Of a stretch of DNA of 64,000 nt, positions 11,401-22,870 are shown piece by piece. The notes under the pieces are model-generated. The model was not told the DNA's origin. It made no database searches and saw only the letters and a list, made by a program, of their open reading frames with translations. The stretch covers positions 124,001 to 188,000 of the forward strand of contig JAPJBO010000029.1 in NCBI GenBank assembly GCA_030068145.1, written 5' to 3'. Position 1 is the first letter of the stretch, and each line of letters starts with the position of its first letter. Position numbers and translations under genes: made by a program. The stretch comes from Diplonema papillatum. Taxonomy: Eukaryota; Euglenozoa; Diplonemea; Diplonemida; Diplonemidae.

Positions 11401-14400
11401 GACGAGGGGGTCGTCGCTTTCTTCTTCTTCTTCGTCTTCTTCCTTCTCCGCGCGGCCCCCACCGCGGGCCGGCGTGTCCAGCTGCCGCGGGGCTGCCGCC
11501 TTGCTGTGCGAGGACTCGAGCCTCTTCTGCAGGGCGTGCAACGGCTCGTTGTCCTCTTCGTCGTCGCCGCGATCGACCGGTTGCGGCTTTCCGACGGACC
11601 GGGGGCTCGCTGGCAGCCCGAAGGAAAAGTCCGTTTGTTTCGACGATCCTTCGAGGCGCTTTTGCAGGGCGCGGAGCGGGTCATTTTCGTCGTCGTCGGT
11701 CTCCGAAGACGAGCGCTGGGCCTGGGCGGCGGCGCCGTCCGCGGAGGCCTCTTCGGAGACGTAATCGCCGGACTGGCGGTGCCAGATGTCGAGCTGCGAC
11801 TGGAGCCCGGCGATCGTTTCCTCCTGTTCAAGCGCCGTTTGCTGCAGGTCCAGGAGCCCCGCGAGGCGGTCTGTCAGCGCGTCCATCTCCTCCTTGAGGG
11901 CTTCCTCCCTCTCTGCGGCCTCGCTGACCGCTTTTTCGAGCTGCTCGACCCTCCGCATGGCGCGGGACAGTCTGTCCGTCGTGTCACCGTCCTCGTCGTC
12001 GCCCGTGAGGAGGGCGTTCTGCTGCTTCGCTATGCGAAGCTCCTCCTCGGTGGTCTTGAAGGCGGCGGTGAGGTCGCTGAGCCGCTTCTCGAGGGTGCCC
12101 TTCACGACGGAGTGCTCGCTGATGAACGTCCCGCGGACCGTCATGACCCGTTTCTCGGCGGCTTCGGCAGTGGCCTCCATCTTCGCCTTCGACGCGAAGA
12201 GCTGCGCTTTGAGGTCGGCGATCTCGAGTTCCTGGCGCTTGGCGTCGGCGCGGGATTTTTCCAACTCGCAGGTGAAGCCCTTCGTGAAATCCGGGTAGGA
12301 GGTCTCCGCTTTGTTGTGCTCCGCCGTCGGATCCCCGTCGAGGGATCCGATCGACCGCATCTCCGCCGCCGCGAGACGGCTTTCGAGGGCAGCGACGTGC
12401 TCCTCGCGCTCGCGCGCCTCCTCTTGCAGGTCGAGGAAGTCGGCGAGGCGCTCCTTCAGGGCCTGGACCTCCTCCTGCAGCGCGTTCTCGACCTCGCGCG
12501 TGTTCGCGGCGTGCGCCCGCTCCGCGGCGGCGACGCCCGCTTTTTCGGTCGTTTTCGCCGACTTTTGGAGCCGGTCGACCTCAGCCCGGGCGGCATCGAG
12601 GTCGCTCTTCGCGCGCTTCATCTCGACGGACACGCGGGCGAGGACTTCGGAGGCCGGCTTCGACCCGTCCGCCAGGTCCGCGTCGGACACGTCCATCACT
12701 TGCAGGATCGAGCGAATCGCGTTGTCCTTCGACTCCTTCTCGTCGGCGGTCGACGCGAGGCCCTCGGCGACTAGATACCGGGCGTTTGCGACTTCGAGGC
12801 ACCGGGCTGTCTCTTCGAGGAGGCGCGCTGCCTTTGCGATCGTTTCGACCGGATCCTGTTTGGCCTCGGCGTAGATGGCGGCGAAAGGCGGGGCCTGCAG
12901 CGCGGCGGTGATGCCGGCGGCGACTTGCCCGGCGTCCGGCCGTGCCGCTGGGCGGCCCTGCGGCGGCTGCGCAAGCTTCGGGGCGTCGGCGGCGGAGGAG
13001 GAGCTGAGGATCGAGCCGTGCGAGACGTGGGTCACGACGATGTCCTGCGAGCTGCCGTCTTCGTCGCCCGATTCGACGCCTTGGACGAACGGCGCCGCCT
13101 CCAACGACGCCACGTCGCTGCGGCTGGTGATCACCCGCACAGGTTCGTGCGGCTTCGCGCTGGTTTCGGAATCATCGAACCCGACGATGTGCTCCGTCCG
13201 TTGGAGGAGGGGTTCCGTCGTGTCGGAGACCGGGGAACGCAGCATGTTGCCGCCGCTGTTTCCTCCTCCCGGTTCCCGACGGATGGGCATCGGCTCCGAC
13301 GACGCGGATTCGATGCCGGACACTTCGTGCGTGATCGCCGGGGCGAAGTCGTCGTGCGCCGCGGTCTCGGCGTCGCTGTTGGTGTCGACGGCGATGACCG
13401 CGCCGAAAAAGCTGCCGGCCGACGCGAGCGACCCGCCGTGCTCGAAGACGGACCGCCTGCGGGCCTCCCGCTCTTCCGACGCCTGCAGCCGCTCCGTTAG
13501 CACTTCCACCTCCCGGCGGAGCTGCTCGATGGTCAGCCGGTGCTCCTTCGGATCGTACATCAGCCTCTGCAGCCGGAGCTCGGCGGCCTCGGCTTTGTCC
13601 AAGCGCATGGTGCGCGTCTCCTGCACCGCGTCCTCTTCGTCGCCTGACCCGAAAGCCGGCCTGAACTTCGTCCGGTGGTGCTCTCTGTCCATGTCGGGCG
13701 GATCTGCGACCAAGAACGGGGAGTACGGCTGGCCGGGAGGCTGCTCCATCTCGCCCTCGCGGCGGCCTTCTTGGGAGTCCTCCGCGTCGACTTCGTCGCG
13801 GAGGCCGGCAATTTGCGCTTCTTTGTACTGTTCGGACTCCTTCAACGCCCTGATTTGCTGCAGGAGTTGTTCGTACGCCTCGGACGCGGGGTCGAGGGTG
13901 TACTGTCGGGAGATGAGGGCGGCGATCCTGTCCCGGTAGGTCCCGAGCTGCTCGGTGAGCTGCCGCATCTTCTTCGTGCGGAGCATGTCGAGGTCCTGCC
14001 GGATCTGCAGCGCGCCGGGGAGCTTCGGGGGGGACCCCAGCGGCGACTCGCCCCGGTCGAACTCGAAAGTCATGCTCTCGTCACCGCGGCCGGAATCTGT
14101 CGCGCGGACTTCGGGGCCGACGCACAGGTACCTGCCGCCGAGGACGGTAGCTTGGCTGTCGAGGTTGTGCAGCGCGCCTTCCCGCGGCTTGCCTTCGACT
14201 TTTTCGCGGGGGTGGACCTGCCAGTCGTCGGTCGTCGTGTCCCAGTGGGGCAGTGAGTGCTCCGTTCGGCCGGGGGGCATGAACGGGCTGCCGCCGTAGT
14301 TCAGCGTGTCGAACGCCGACGGCTGCGGTACAGTCGGCGAGCCCGGCTGCGACGGGAGGTACGGCGACAGAGGGGCGGTCAACAAGCCGGGAGAGACGGG

Positions 14401-17400
14401 CGGGATGAGTCCGCCCGTCCGCAGCTGCTCCTCGCGGCGCTTGAAGAGCGACGGCTTCGTGGCGTTGGACAGGTGGAACGGCGCGCCGCGGGCCTCGGCG
14501 AGGTCCTTTTCGAGCGAAGCAATCCGCTTCTGGAGGGCATCGATTTCGGTCACTTGGAACGTGACCTTCTTCGTGAGGGTTTCCGCGCCCGTCCCGCTTA
14601 GTGTCCGCACCGGGGACCTCGGAGACAGCGACCGGGAGGGCACTGTGGCGAGTGCCTGCAAGACGGGGTGGAAAGTCTGGAGGGACAGCTTCTTCGGCGC
14701 ATCGCTGCCCGTCGACATGATCGCGCGGGCGGCGTTCCGCCGCTTCTGCTCGGCGACCTCCAAGTTCGATCGGATCGTGTTCTCCAGCCCGGGGGACGCC
14801 GTGCAGTCGCGGATGTCCTGCTCCTCCGTCAGCGCCATGGCGAGCTCGTTCAGGTTGAGCTTCAGCGTTTCCTCCGATTTTTTCGACGCCTTCGGCTTCT
14901 TTCCGGTGCGCCGCTCGGACGACTCGCTTGCGATGGTGTGCGTGGAGAGCGGAGCGATCGGCAGCCGCGGGAACTCATCCATGCCGGGGGAAACAGGCGT
15001 CGGCGCGGCTTGGAAGCTTGGAGAGGCGGATTCGAGGTCACGGAAGCACTGCTTGCAGACGGCCCGGTCCCTGTCGGAAACTGGCGGCACGAACCCTATG
15101 CGGCAGACTGTGCAGTTCTTCGAGTGTAAGCCGGGGCTCGGTGCCACCGAGTGCCGGCGGGGCGTCGGCATCTGCTTCGGCTTCTTCGGCTCGCTGCAGC
15201 GGCTCTTCCGCCGCGGGGTCTTCTGCCCCTTCTGCCCGGACTCCGACAGCCCAGCCGGGTCGCCGCTGCGCGGGCTGCGGGGCGACGCCTCGCCGTGGCT
15301 GAGCACGGATAAGTCGAGCAGGCCGATCTCCGTGTTGCTGTTCATCTCCGTCGGCCGGTCCCCGAACGAGAAACCAGCGGGCGCCGCCGGCGTGCTGGTA
15401 TCGCTGCACGTCGGGAACAGCGACTGCGAGAAGCTCGGGTTGCGGTTCCCGTGCGAGCCGGCGGACGGGAACGAGAACGGCTGGCTGCCCTCCTTCGACA
15501 CTTTGTCGCCCGCCCGCTTCAGCTTCCTATTCTCCGACTCGAGCTCCTCGTTGCGGGTCCGCAGCACCGCGGCCTCCTCCTGCAGGCGGCGGAGCGACTC
15601 TTGCGAGTCTTCCTTCCGCTTGAGCTGCTTCTGCAGCTCGTCGTAATCGCGCATCCGCTTGTCGTAGTCGGTCAGCAGCGCCTCGGCCGTGTAGATGTGG
15701 TGCTCCGCGACGCCGACGAGCAGCTTGGTGCTCTCTTGCAGCCGGCTCGCCGCCCTCTCGAGCTTCGCCTCCGTCGGTGCGTTCAGCACCAACGGCGCCA
15801 CGAACGGGTGCACGGAGCGTTCTTCGTACTCTCGGAGCACGCTGGACAGATCCGCGACGGCCCTCCGCACGGAGTCGATCGCTGCCTTCGCCGCGTCTGC
15901 GCGCTCGACGGGGTCGTTCCCGACGGAGACGTCGTCCGGGATGCCGATGGACTGGAGTGCGTCGGCGACGTTGAGGAGCTTGGACTGCAGCTCTTCGTCG
16001 GTGATGAGGTTCAGGTGGCTTTCGACCTGGCGCTCCAGCGCCTGGATGAGGTTGATCATCTGCTCCGGCTTCGAGCCCGAGTCGTCGTACTCCGATCCGA
16101 GCCGCGAGTGCGAGAGCTGCCGGCAGAGCTTTTCGGCTAAATCCCTGACCTTCGGACGGTCCTGCTCCTCGATGGCGAGCCGGATACTCGCGAGGGTGCT
16201 TCGAGCTTCGCTGTGCTCGCGGGTTATGTTGAACACTGCTTTTTGCAGGTCGTCGAGGAGGTGTGTCACGGAGCGAAGGGTTCGGGGGGTAAACGGTGCG
16301 TCGGAGTCGGAGGGTGCGAGGTAATTTGTCAGTTGGGAGAGGAGGTCGTCTGATGCGTCGTAGGCAGCGAGGACCGCCGACTGCTTGCAGAGGACTTCTT
16401 GCAGGTTCGAAAGGATCGACGACGCGCCGAAGCTGGGCCTTAAGTTGACTGGGTCCCCGACGGAGGGCACGAGGCTCGCGGCGTCGGACGCGGGCGAGTT
16501 CATGTTCCGCGGGAGCACGAACGAGTCGGCCCGCGGTGCCATGCCGCCCACCGAGCCGCGCGGCGATGGGCGGGGAGACGACGTGGCCGACGGCGGGCCG
16601 CCCCAGCGGGTCCTCTTCCCGAGGGAATTGCGGATCTCGCCGAGCTCCTTCGCCCCGGCCGACTTCATCAGCGCGAGCAGCTCCTCGTGCGCGGCGGCGA
16701 ACAGGATCAAGTCGACGCCGCCCTTCTTCACGAGCACGCCGTTCATGCCTTCCCTCTCGGCTTCCTCCATGTCCTTCAGCGTCTTCACCAACCCGAAGCT
16801 CTCGTACACAAACCGGAACACGTCGAACTCTCTCTCGTCGCGCAGAAGCAAGCGCTCCAAAAACTGCAGCTCAAACGCGTCCATGGAGTGCATGGCGTGG
16901 ACGACGTCCGAATTCAACGCCGTGAACAGCAGGTTGGTCTCGGAGAAGTCGGCGGGTTTCAAGCCGGGGTTGTCGAGGAGGACTTTGCCGACGGAGAGCA
17001 GGATCCGGCGCGAGTCGGGCGGGAGAGTGGAGGCGACTTGGGCGAGCTCGAGGGCGTCGTCTTCGGGGTCGAACGAGAAGAACTTGTCGTCGTCCGCGGA
17101 CACCGAAAAGAGCGAGCGCTCCTCGTGCATGTCGTCGCGGGCCGAAGGCCGGGATACGGCGTACTTCAGCGCCACTTCGGACTTCACCTTCGAATGGCTG
17201 TTCCCCGACTCGTCAAAGGCGAGCGACTCCTTGTGGAGCTCAGTGATCGACGTCGCGAACACGGCCACCTCCTGCGGGGCGACCGACGTGAGCTTCGTCA
17301 CCTCCGCTGTTAGGTCGGTCAGCTGCTCCTGCGACAGCTCGGTGGCCACCTTGCACAGGTCCGGGTGGCTCTCTGCGAGTGCGAGCCCTGCTGCGATGCA

Positions 17401-19590
17401 TTCGCGGGACTCGGCGTTCCGCATGAGGCGGACGCGGTCGGGTGTCATCAACCCCGCGAGGGCTTCCAACCCGGACTTGTCCTGCGCCAGGGTCGTGATG
17501 AACTTGGCGGAGGCTTCAGGGAGCGACCGCAGGGACGTGATGATGGAAAGCCGTGACTCGATCTCAGGGAGGTAGTCCCACGTCGGGCGGATCTGCGAAA
17601 GCAGGGAGAAGAGGTGCCCGCGGTTGGTCGAGTCGATGGACGGGAGCGTCGCGAGCTGCGACCGGTTGGCGACGACGAAGTCGAACAGGGACACTTCGTG
17701 GTCCGAGCCGACGAGCGGCCGCGAGAAAACCTCGTAGATCTCCTCCGACGCCGCGCGGGAGAGCGACGTGATCACTTTGCTGTGCTGCGACGCGAATTCG
17801 ACGAAATCCTCGAACGCGTCCGGATGGTCGGTGATCAGCGCCTCGAGCGAGCTGATGCACCGGCTCGGGACCGACTGCAGGTGATGCAGGAACTCGCGCT
17901 TCGAGGAGACGAACTCGAGCACCGCCCCGGAATCGACGCGCTGCTCCTTTTTGAAGGAGCCAGACCCCGTCAGCGGGATCACCAGCGACGCCCACTGCTT
18001 CCGCCGCTTGAAGCTCAGCTTGCTCGCGGCCTGCAGGAAGGAGTAGCCTTCGATCACGAAGCTCAGGAAGTCGTGGTGGTCGTCTTCGCTTTGGGAGATC
18101 GCGCGGAGGTTGTCGACGAACGCGAGCCCGGGGCTGACTCGCAGGGACGCGAGTTCCGAGCGGAGAGACTCGATGTTGACGTTTGCCATCGACAGGTCGT
18201 TCTCGAGGGTGTTCTTCTCCATGTGAAGCCGCATGGACTCCGACGAGAACGTCGAGTCCGAGACGGTGCCCAGCCGGGCTTCCGCGTTGATCAGCTTCCC
18301 CTTGACCACGGAGACCTCCGCGTTAGCGTCGGCGAGCTGCGACTGCAGCGTGGAGACGACGGCCCGCTCGGCGTCCAGCTCTGCCCGGAAGCGCGCCTGC
18401 TGCTCTAAACGCTCCGCGTTCGACGCCCGCTGCGCCTTCAGAATCCGCAGCTCGCTGTCCTTCTCGAGCATCTGCGCGCGCAGGTCGGCCATGCTGCCCT
18501 CCATGCCCGCGCGCTCCGCCATCAGCTGCGCGTTCCGCCGGTTCTTTTCGGTGATCGGCCCGATGAAGGAGATCAACGCGTTCAGCTCGGCTTCCGCTTC
18601 GAATATCGACATGTCGAGCTCGTCCGGAGTCGCGGTTTGGCACGTCATCAGGATATCCGCGAGTTTTTCGTTGATCGAGACGGCTTTGCTGATGACGTAC
18701 TCATCTTCTTCGTCTTCGACGTCGTCGTTCAGGGTGAACGGCAACGAATGGCCGTGGGACGACAGATCGCGGATAGTCGTGTACGCCTTGCGGAGTTCTT
18801 CTTCGAGGTTCGCGAAGTCGCGTTCGTCTTGCTGCTGCTGCTGGACGAAGACGGAGTCGACGGACTGATGCCTGAGCATGACGGTGCCGGAAACGGTGCC
18901 GGAGCAAACGGACGAGTTCCGCATCGTCTGCACCATGGGCGACTCGGCGGCCTTGGTCTGCGTCGCGGCCGACCGCCGGACGGCGGTCTCCGTCTGCGTT
19001 GCGGACGTGTCTTTTTTGGTCTTCACGGCTTTGAACAGCACTTTCGTCGTTCCCCCGCTCGTGGTGCCGCCCAGCGACGAGTTCCTCCCCGGGCTGTCCG
19101 GGCTGAGCCCCTCGTCGAGGGCGCGCTTCAGGTCCGGCGCGCGGACGTCCGCGAGCTTCCTGACCAGCTGCTGCGCAACCTCGAGTCCAAGCGACTTCGT
19201 CCAGACGGCGGCGAGCCTCGAGAGGTGGGCGGTGACCATCCTCGCCGAGTCGGGCGGCCGTGGCGACGTCTTGCTGTCCGAGTCCTTCCACGCTAATCCC
19301 CGCTGCACGCCCTGCAGGTTGAGCTGCAGCGCGAACGACTTGTGAGGCGGGGACCCCGACGACGAGGCTTCGGACGCTTCGACGGTGGCCTTCGTCGTCT
19401 TCGCCACGAGCTGGGCGAGCTCGTCCGACGGCATCTCCGAGCCGGCCGTGAAGAACGCGTCCGAAAGGTCGGGGCCGACGGCGGATCGCACGCGGTTTAT
19501 GAAAGCGGTGCCCGATTTCGACGCGAAGGCGTTGTCGCCGGGGGCAGCCTTGTCGTCTTCGGCCGCGTTGGCGAGGGAGACGATTTGCGC
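1..19590 (-). CDS. Giant gene, exon 5 (partial at left edge): 6,530 or more codons
   Basis: One frame is open from acceptor ctgcgaacag (19,591) to position 1, a coding exon of at least 19.6 kb. In order: helical region with Ser/Thr-rich linker containing TQTETA and TQTKAA (about 19,000); five Gln near 18,830; coiled coil; a long non-coiled helical region (18,150-16,600); a second coiled coil near 15,600; a C-x2-C-x15-C-x2-C knuckle (15,046-15,114); Pro/Ser linkers; coiled coil; four 50-residue acidic repeats (11,066-11,690); ten coiled-coil modules each carrying a D(F/Y)GxLLxxLGL-like word (10,220-4,640); two HEAKEQI(C/S)KLL helices near 3,000 and 3,300; and a 55-residue tandem array running off the window. 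There is no transmembrane segment and no catalytic motif. The stop codon and 3' end lie outside. Function unknown. Confidence 0.92.
4640..10220 (-). repeat. About ten coiled-coil modules marked by D(F/Y)GxLLxxLGL
   Basis: Near 10,195, 9,855, 9,530, 6,830, 6,380, 5,975, 5,525 and 4,665 the sequence reads DFGPLLAQLGI, DFGPLLLKLGM, DFGPLFKRLGI, DFDSLLDRLGL, DYGPLLQKLGL, NFGSLLARFGL, DFGGLLAKLGL and DFAPLLVRLGL. Degenerate versions lie near 8,470 (LEHLLSRLNL) and 7,370. Each is followed, after 20-40 polar residues, by LAxxLxxA and a coiled coil that ends near a Thr/Val-rich (T/G)TV word before the next motif. The modules are 110-150 residues, longer around 7-9 kb. Confidence 0.8.
11066..11690 (-). 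repeat. Four coding 50-residue repeats with acidic linkers
   Basis: A 150-bp unit occurs four times. Each encodes PL(V/R)ALQKRLEGSSK, then (K/Q)TD(V/F)SFGLPA(R/S)PRSVGKPQP, then an Asp/Glu run. The two central units are almost identical in DNA; the outer ones have drifted. The amphipathic LxALQKRLE helix followed by a Phe-Gly-Leu-Pro word and a basic-then-acidic linker looks like a repeated short docking motif, which is inference. Confidence 0.85.
15046..15114 (-). other. C2C2 zinc-knuckle-like motif in exon 5
   Basis: The residues NCTVCRIGFVPP, followed by AVCKQCF, give C-x2-C-x15-C-x2-C, spacing compatible with a treble-clef or zinc-ribbon site. It lies between two Ser/Pro-rich linkers in a protein otherwise poor in paired cysteines. 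No named family is assigned. Confidence 0.5.
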
Positions 19591-20125
19591 CTGTTCGCAG
19601 GGTTGTGTGTGCATTGTGAACACAAGGCTGTTCAGAACATACGGTGACAGAGAGAGACAACCCATCAACACAAGTCACGGGTTTGTTGGCCATGTTTTAG
19701 CGTGTCGTTCTTGCAAGAGGGAGAGAGAGGGGAATCAAGAACTTCGAAAACGAAGTGAAAGAAGCTCTGGACGAACTTGTAACGAAGCGAGGGCCTGCCT
19801 TCCGTTGTGTCCTCAGAGTCCCATCCTTTCTCGAAGAAGGATCCAGTTTGCCAACTTCCCGTACCTACATTGTTCTGTCTACCAGAGGCTGTTAGCCGAA
19901 AAGCAGCTAACCGTCCTTTGATGCAAAGCTGATCATGTAGAAAGCCCATGCAAAATATGCATCTGTGTGCCACGAACTTCTCCCAACGAGGGGTGTGAAT
20001 ATACGGTGTTTTTCGTTGGGTAAGCGACGAGGTAATAACCTTGCACAACTGTCAGATCTCGACGGAATAAAAGTTCGAAAGACAACCGACTGACGATTCG
20101 TCAGAAACACAGAAACACCACGTAC
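19591..20125 (-). other. Intron 4 of the giant gene
   Basis: 535 bp from cag|gtacgt to ctgcgaacag, phase 0 at both ends. The 5' end (gtacgtggtgtttctgtgtttctgac) resembles in the opposite orientation the 3' end of intron 3. Otherwise nothing recognisable; several stops occur in each frame. Confidence 0.75.
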
Positions 20126-22440
20126 CTGGGGGAGGGCTGCCACCGTTTCGGCGAAACGGGTCGTGAAGTCGTCGGAAACGCCCGGGTCCGCCTCCATGAG
20201 CGGCTTCCAGACGATGTCGACGAACTGCTGCTGCTGCTGGTGCCGCCGCTTGTCGCCGCCGCCGGCGGCGGCGCCCGGCTTTCGGTGGCCCGTCGACGTT
20301 TCGGAAGCCGAGCCCTTGGCGATCTCCAAGAACTCGATCAGCTCGTCCCTGTCCCACTTGCACACGATGCTCAGCAACCTCTGCGCGTTGCTGTTGCCGG
20401 CGGACATCGCCATGCTCCCGAACACGTCGAGCGCGTGCCTGAGAGTGCCCGCTAGCGCAGGGTCGTCCAACGCTGCGAGAAGGCAATCCGCCACCACTCC
20501 ACTCACCATCACCGACGACGCACCCTTCCCGCCGGCGATGCTCGAGATCAGCTTCTGCCACTTCTCGGCGTCGCCGGCCGTCGCGTCGGACAGCTGCCGG
20601 GCGAGGACTCGCCCCGAGTCTTGCGGGGAAGTCGGGCCGGGTTTTTCCAGCAGCTTCGAACGCAGGTCCGCGACCACGTGCAGCAGCTCGTGCTGGCCCT
20701 GGGGGACGGTGAGCTTAGACGGATGGTGCGACTCGCTGAAGGACGACGTGATGTCGGACGGTGTTGGCGGTTCGCACGAGGCGCGGACCACCTCGCGCTT
20801 GAGCTGAGGCTGCTCGATGTACTTGCAGAGGTAGTCTACGTCGACCGGGGCGGGGCCGGTCATGTGGGAGAGGGCGTGGAAGATCTGCAGGGCGGACCGG
20901 TCGCCGATGGTATTCACGACCGCGTCGAGGGCCGCGGAGACCTCGCGCGGCGGCGCGCTGCCGGCCCAGGCGAGCTCGAGGAGCCCGCGGTTGCCGCAGA
21001 GCCGGTCGAAGAACACCGGGACGTCCTTGTCCTCGAGGCTCAGGATCTCCTTGATCCGCTTGAGGGCCGCCGCTTCCGCCTTCCGCGCGCGCAGCCCCGC
21101 CTTCTTCGCGCCCTTCTTCGGGCTCGCCGCCGGCGGCAGCGGCGGCATCGGGTCTTCGTCCGCGGAGAACAGCGGCGTCGGCGGCGCCTCCTTAAGCGCG
21201 TCGATCGCGGCGTTCGCCGCCGACCGCAGCGTCCGGGGGTCGGACAGCGCAGCGAACGTCTCGAAAAACTCCGACACCGACGCCGGCGGACAAGCCCGCG
21301 CGAGCGACTCGTGGCATTGGACGGCGATCGCCGCTTTGCTGAGGCGGTCTTCGCAGGCCGCGAGCTGCGACCGCACGTCATCCAGCGCGTTGATCGCGAC
21401 GGTTTCCGCGGACTTGGCCGACTTGAGCTGCTCCTCGAGCGCTTCGAGGTGGTAATCGTCCTTCGCGCGGGGCGGCTCCATCTCCCCTCGAGAATCGTCC
21501 TGCGCGAACGACAGCCGCGGCGACGAGGGCACGGAGCCGAACCGCCGGGCGAACGACTTGTGCCACTTCAAAAACGCTTCTTTTTCGCCGTCCTCGCCGT
21601 TGACCACGGCCGCGAGTGCGTTGAGCTCGTCCTTCGCGCAGTCCGCGGAGAGCTTCTCGACGAAGTCCCGCGCCGACGCGGGGCCGACGATGCCCTCGAG
21701 CCGATCGAGGCAGGTCACGAGCACCTCGACCTCCGAGAGGCGTTCTTCGGTCCGCCGGCACTTTTCTTCAAGGTCCGCGAAGTCCGCGTGCTGCGAGTCC
21801 AGTTTGGAGAGGAGCTCCCTGCTTTCTTCGCCTTCGGCGACTAAGCGGAGTTTTTCGTCGCGTTCAGCGTCGGTGTCGCACTGTACGAACTCGCAGAGCC
21901 CGTAGAACTGGTCTGCGTTCCACGCCTGAACGCACCGGAGGAACTCGTCGAGGCCTTCTTCGCCGACGACGCCGGCGACGTGCTGCGCGAAGTCGCTGAG
22001 GGCGGCGCCCTGTCGGTCGACGTACGCGGGCACGCTGCGCCGGCGCAGCGAGCTCCGCCGCGTCTCGGCCGCCGCGATGCGCTCGCACGCCGCCGCGACC
22101 TCCGCTGCGTCCTTGCACTCGCGCAGCTGGCGGACCAAGCTGCCGGCCCGCTCCTTCCCGAGCACGTCGCTGAGCGCGACCATGAACGCCGCGCCTTCCT
22201 CCCGCAGGCGATACACGTCGGAGTCGCCCTGCGCCGCCTTCAGCGCCCGGACGAACTTCGCGCGCTGGTCGCCTTCCGACAGGATCACGGACGCGATCCC
22301 GCGCAGGTCTCCGGACTTCCACGAGGTCCGCAGCGCTTTGAACACGTCGTCCGTGAACCCGGAGCCGAGCTGGCTCGTCAGGTACTTCACAGCCAGCATC
22401 GCGGAGCGAGCCGTGTCCGTCCCCGACTGCTCCGGAATCG
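20126..22440 (-). CDS. Giant gene, exon 4: helical LG..FF module block
   Basis: 2,315 bp, entered in phase 1 after aaattcag and left in phase 0 at cag|gtacgt. The first residues after the split Ala are IPEQSGTDTARSAMLAVKYL. The exon carries further copies of the short helical module, for example LTSQLGSGFTDDVFKALR and LARACPPASVSEFFETF, together with degenerate copies around CLDRLEGIVGPASARDFVE and FAQHVAGVVGEEGLDEF. Two coiled-coil segments separate them (about 21,700 and 21,350-21,430). A basic KKGAKKAG patch is at about 21,100 and a run of five Gln follows a Gly-rich stretch near 20,225-20,270. Open sequence to 22,486 begins with GTG and belongs to the intron. No enzyme motif is seen. Confidence 0.82.
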
Positions 22441-22870
22441 CTGAATTTTGTTTTTGTGTTTCCGACAATCCCGTGTGGGCGTACACTGTGCGTAACAGAT
22501 TGGTATTTTTGTTTGTTTCGCGACACTAAAAATCGTGCGGGTTGCCCAACAATGTATTGTAAACCCGGGTTCTTTTGTGCACTGAAGCAGAGTGCTTGCA
22601 ACCTGTTTTTACCAAGTACGGCTTAGCTCATTTCTGGTTTGGAAACCGGACGGTCCCAACTTAATCCCGTGTGTAAGTCGCTCAGTCAATTGGCAGCGTT
22701 ATTCTGGCTGGTGCTACGTATTCAGTCGCTTAGCGCAGCTGCTGATCGGCTGCGAAGCTCTGCAATTGCAGAAACATTTCTCGTAGAAGGACGGGGGGAC
22801 ACGGGTTTCTCGCTCCTTCACGGTGTGGTTGGTCGGTTTGAGTTTCGGCCTCGCTCTAGACATAGGTGGC

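Noticed and set aside
3656-19921. Many plus-strand and other minus-frame reading frames of 100-650 codons across the giant exon
   Set aside because: GC-rich, stop-poor shadows of the real minus-strand frame. Their compositions (Arg/Ser-rich or Val/Arg/Gly-rich) are typical of the wrong frames of such exons.
22484-22486. GTG as start of a separate 859-codon gene ending at 19,907
   Set aside because: Not an ATG. The coding part is bounded by an acceptor at 22,441 and a perfect donor (cag|gtacgt) at 20,126; sequence past the donor loses coding character.
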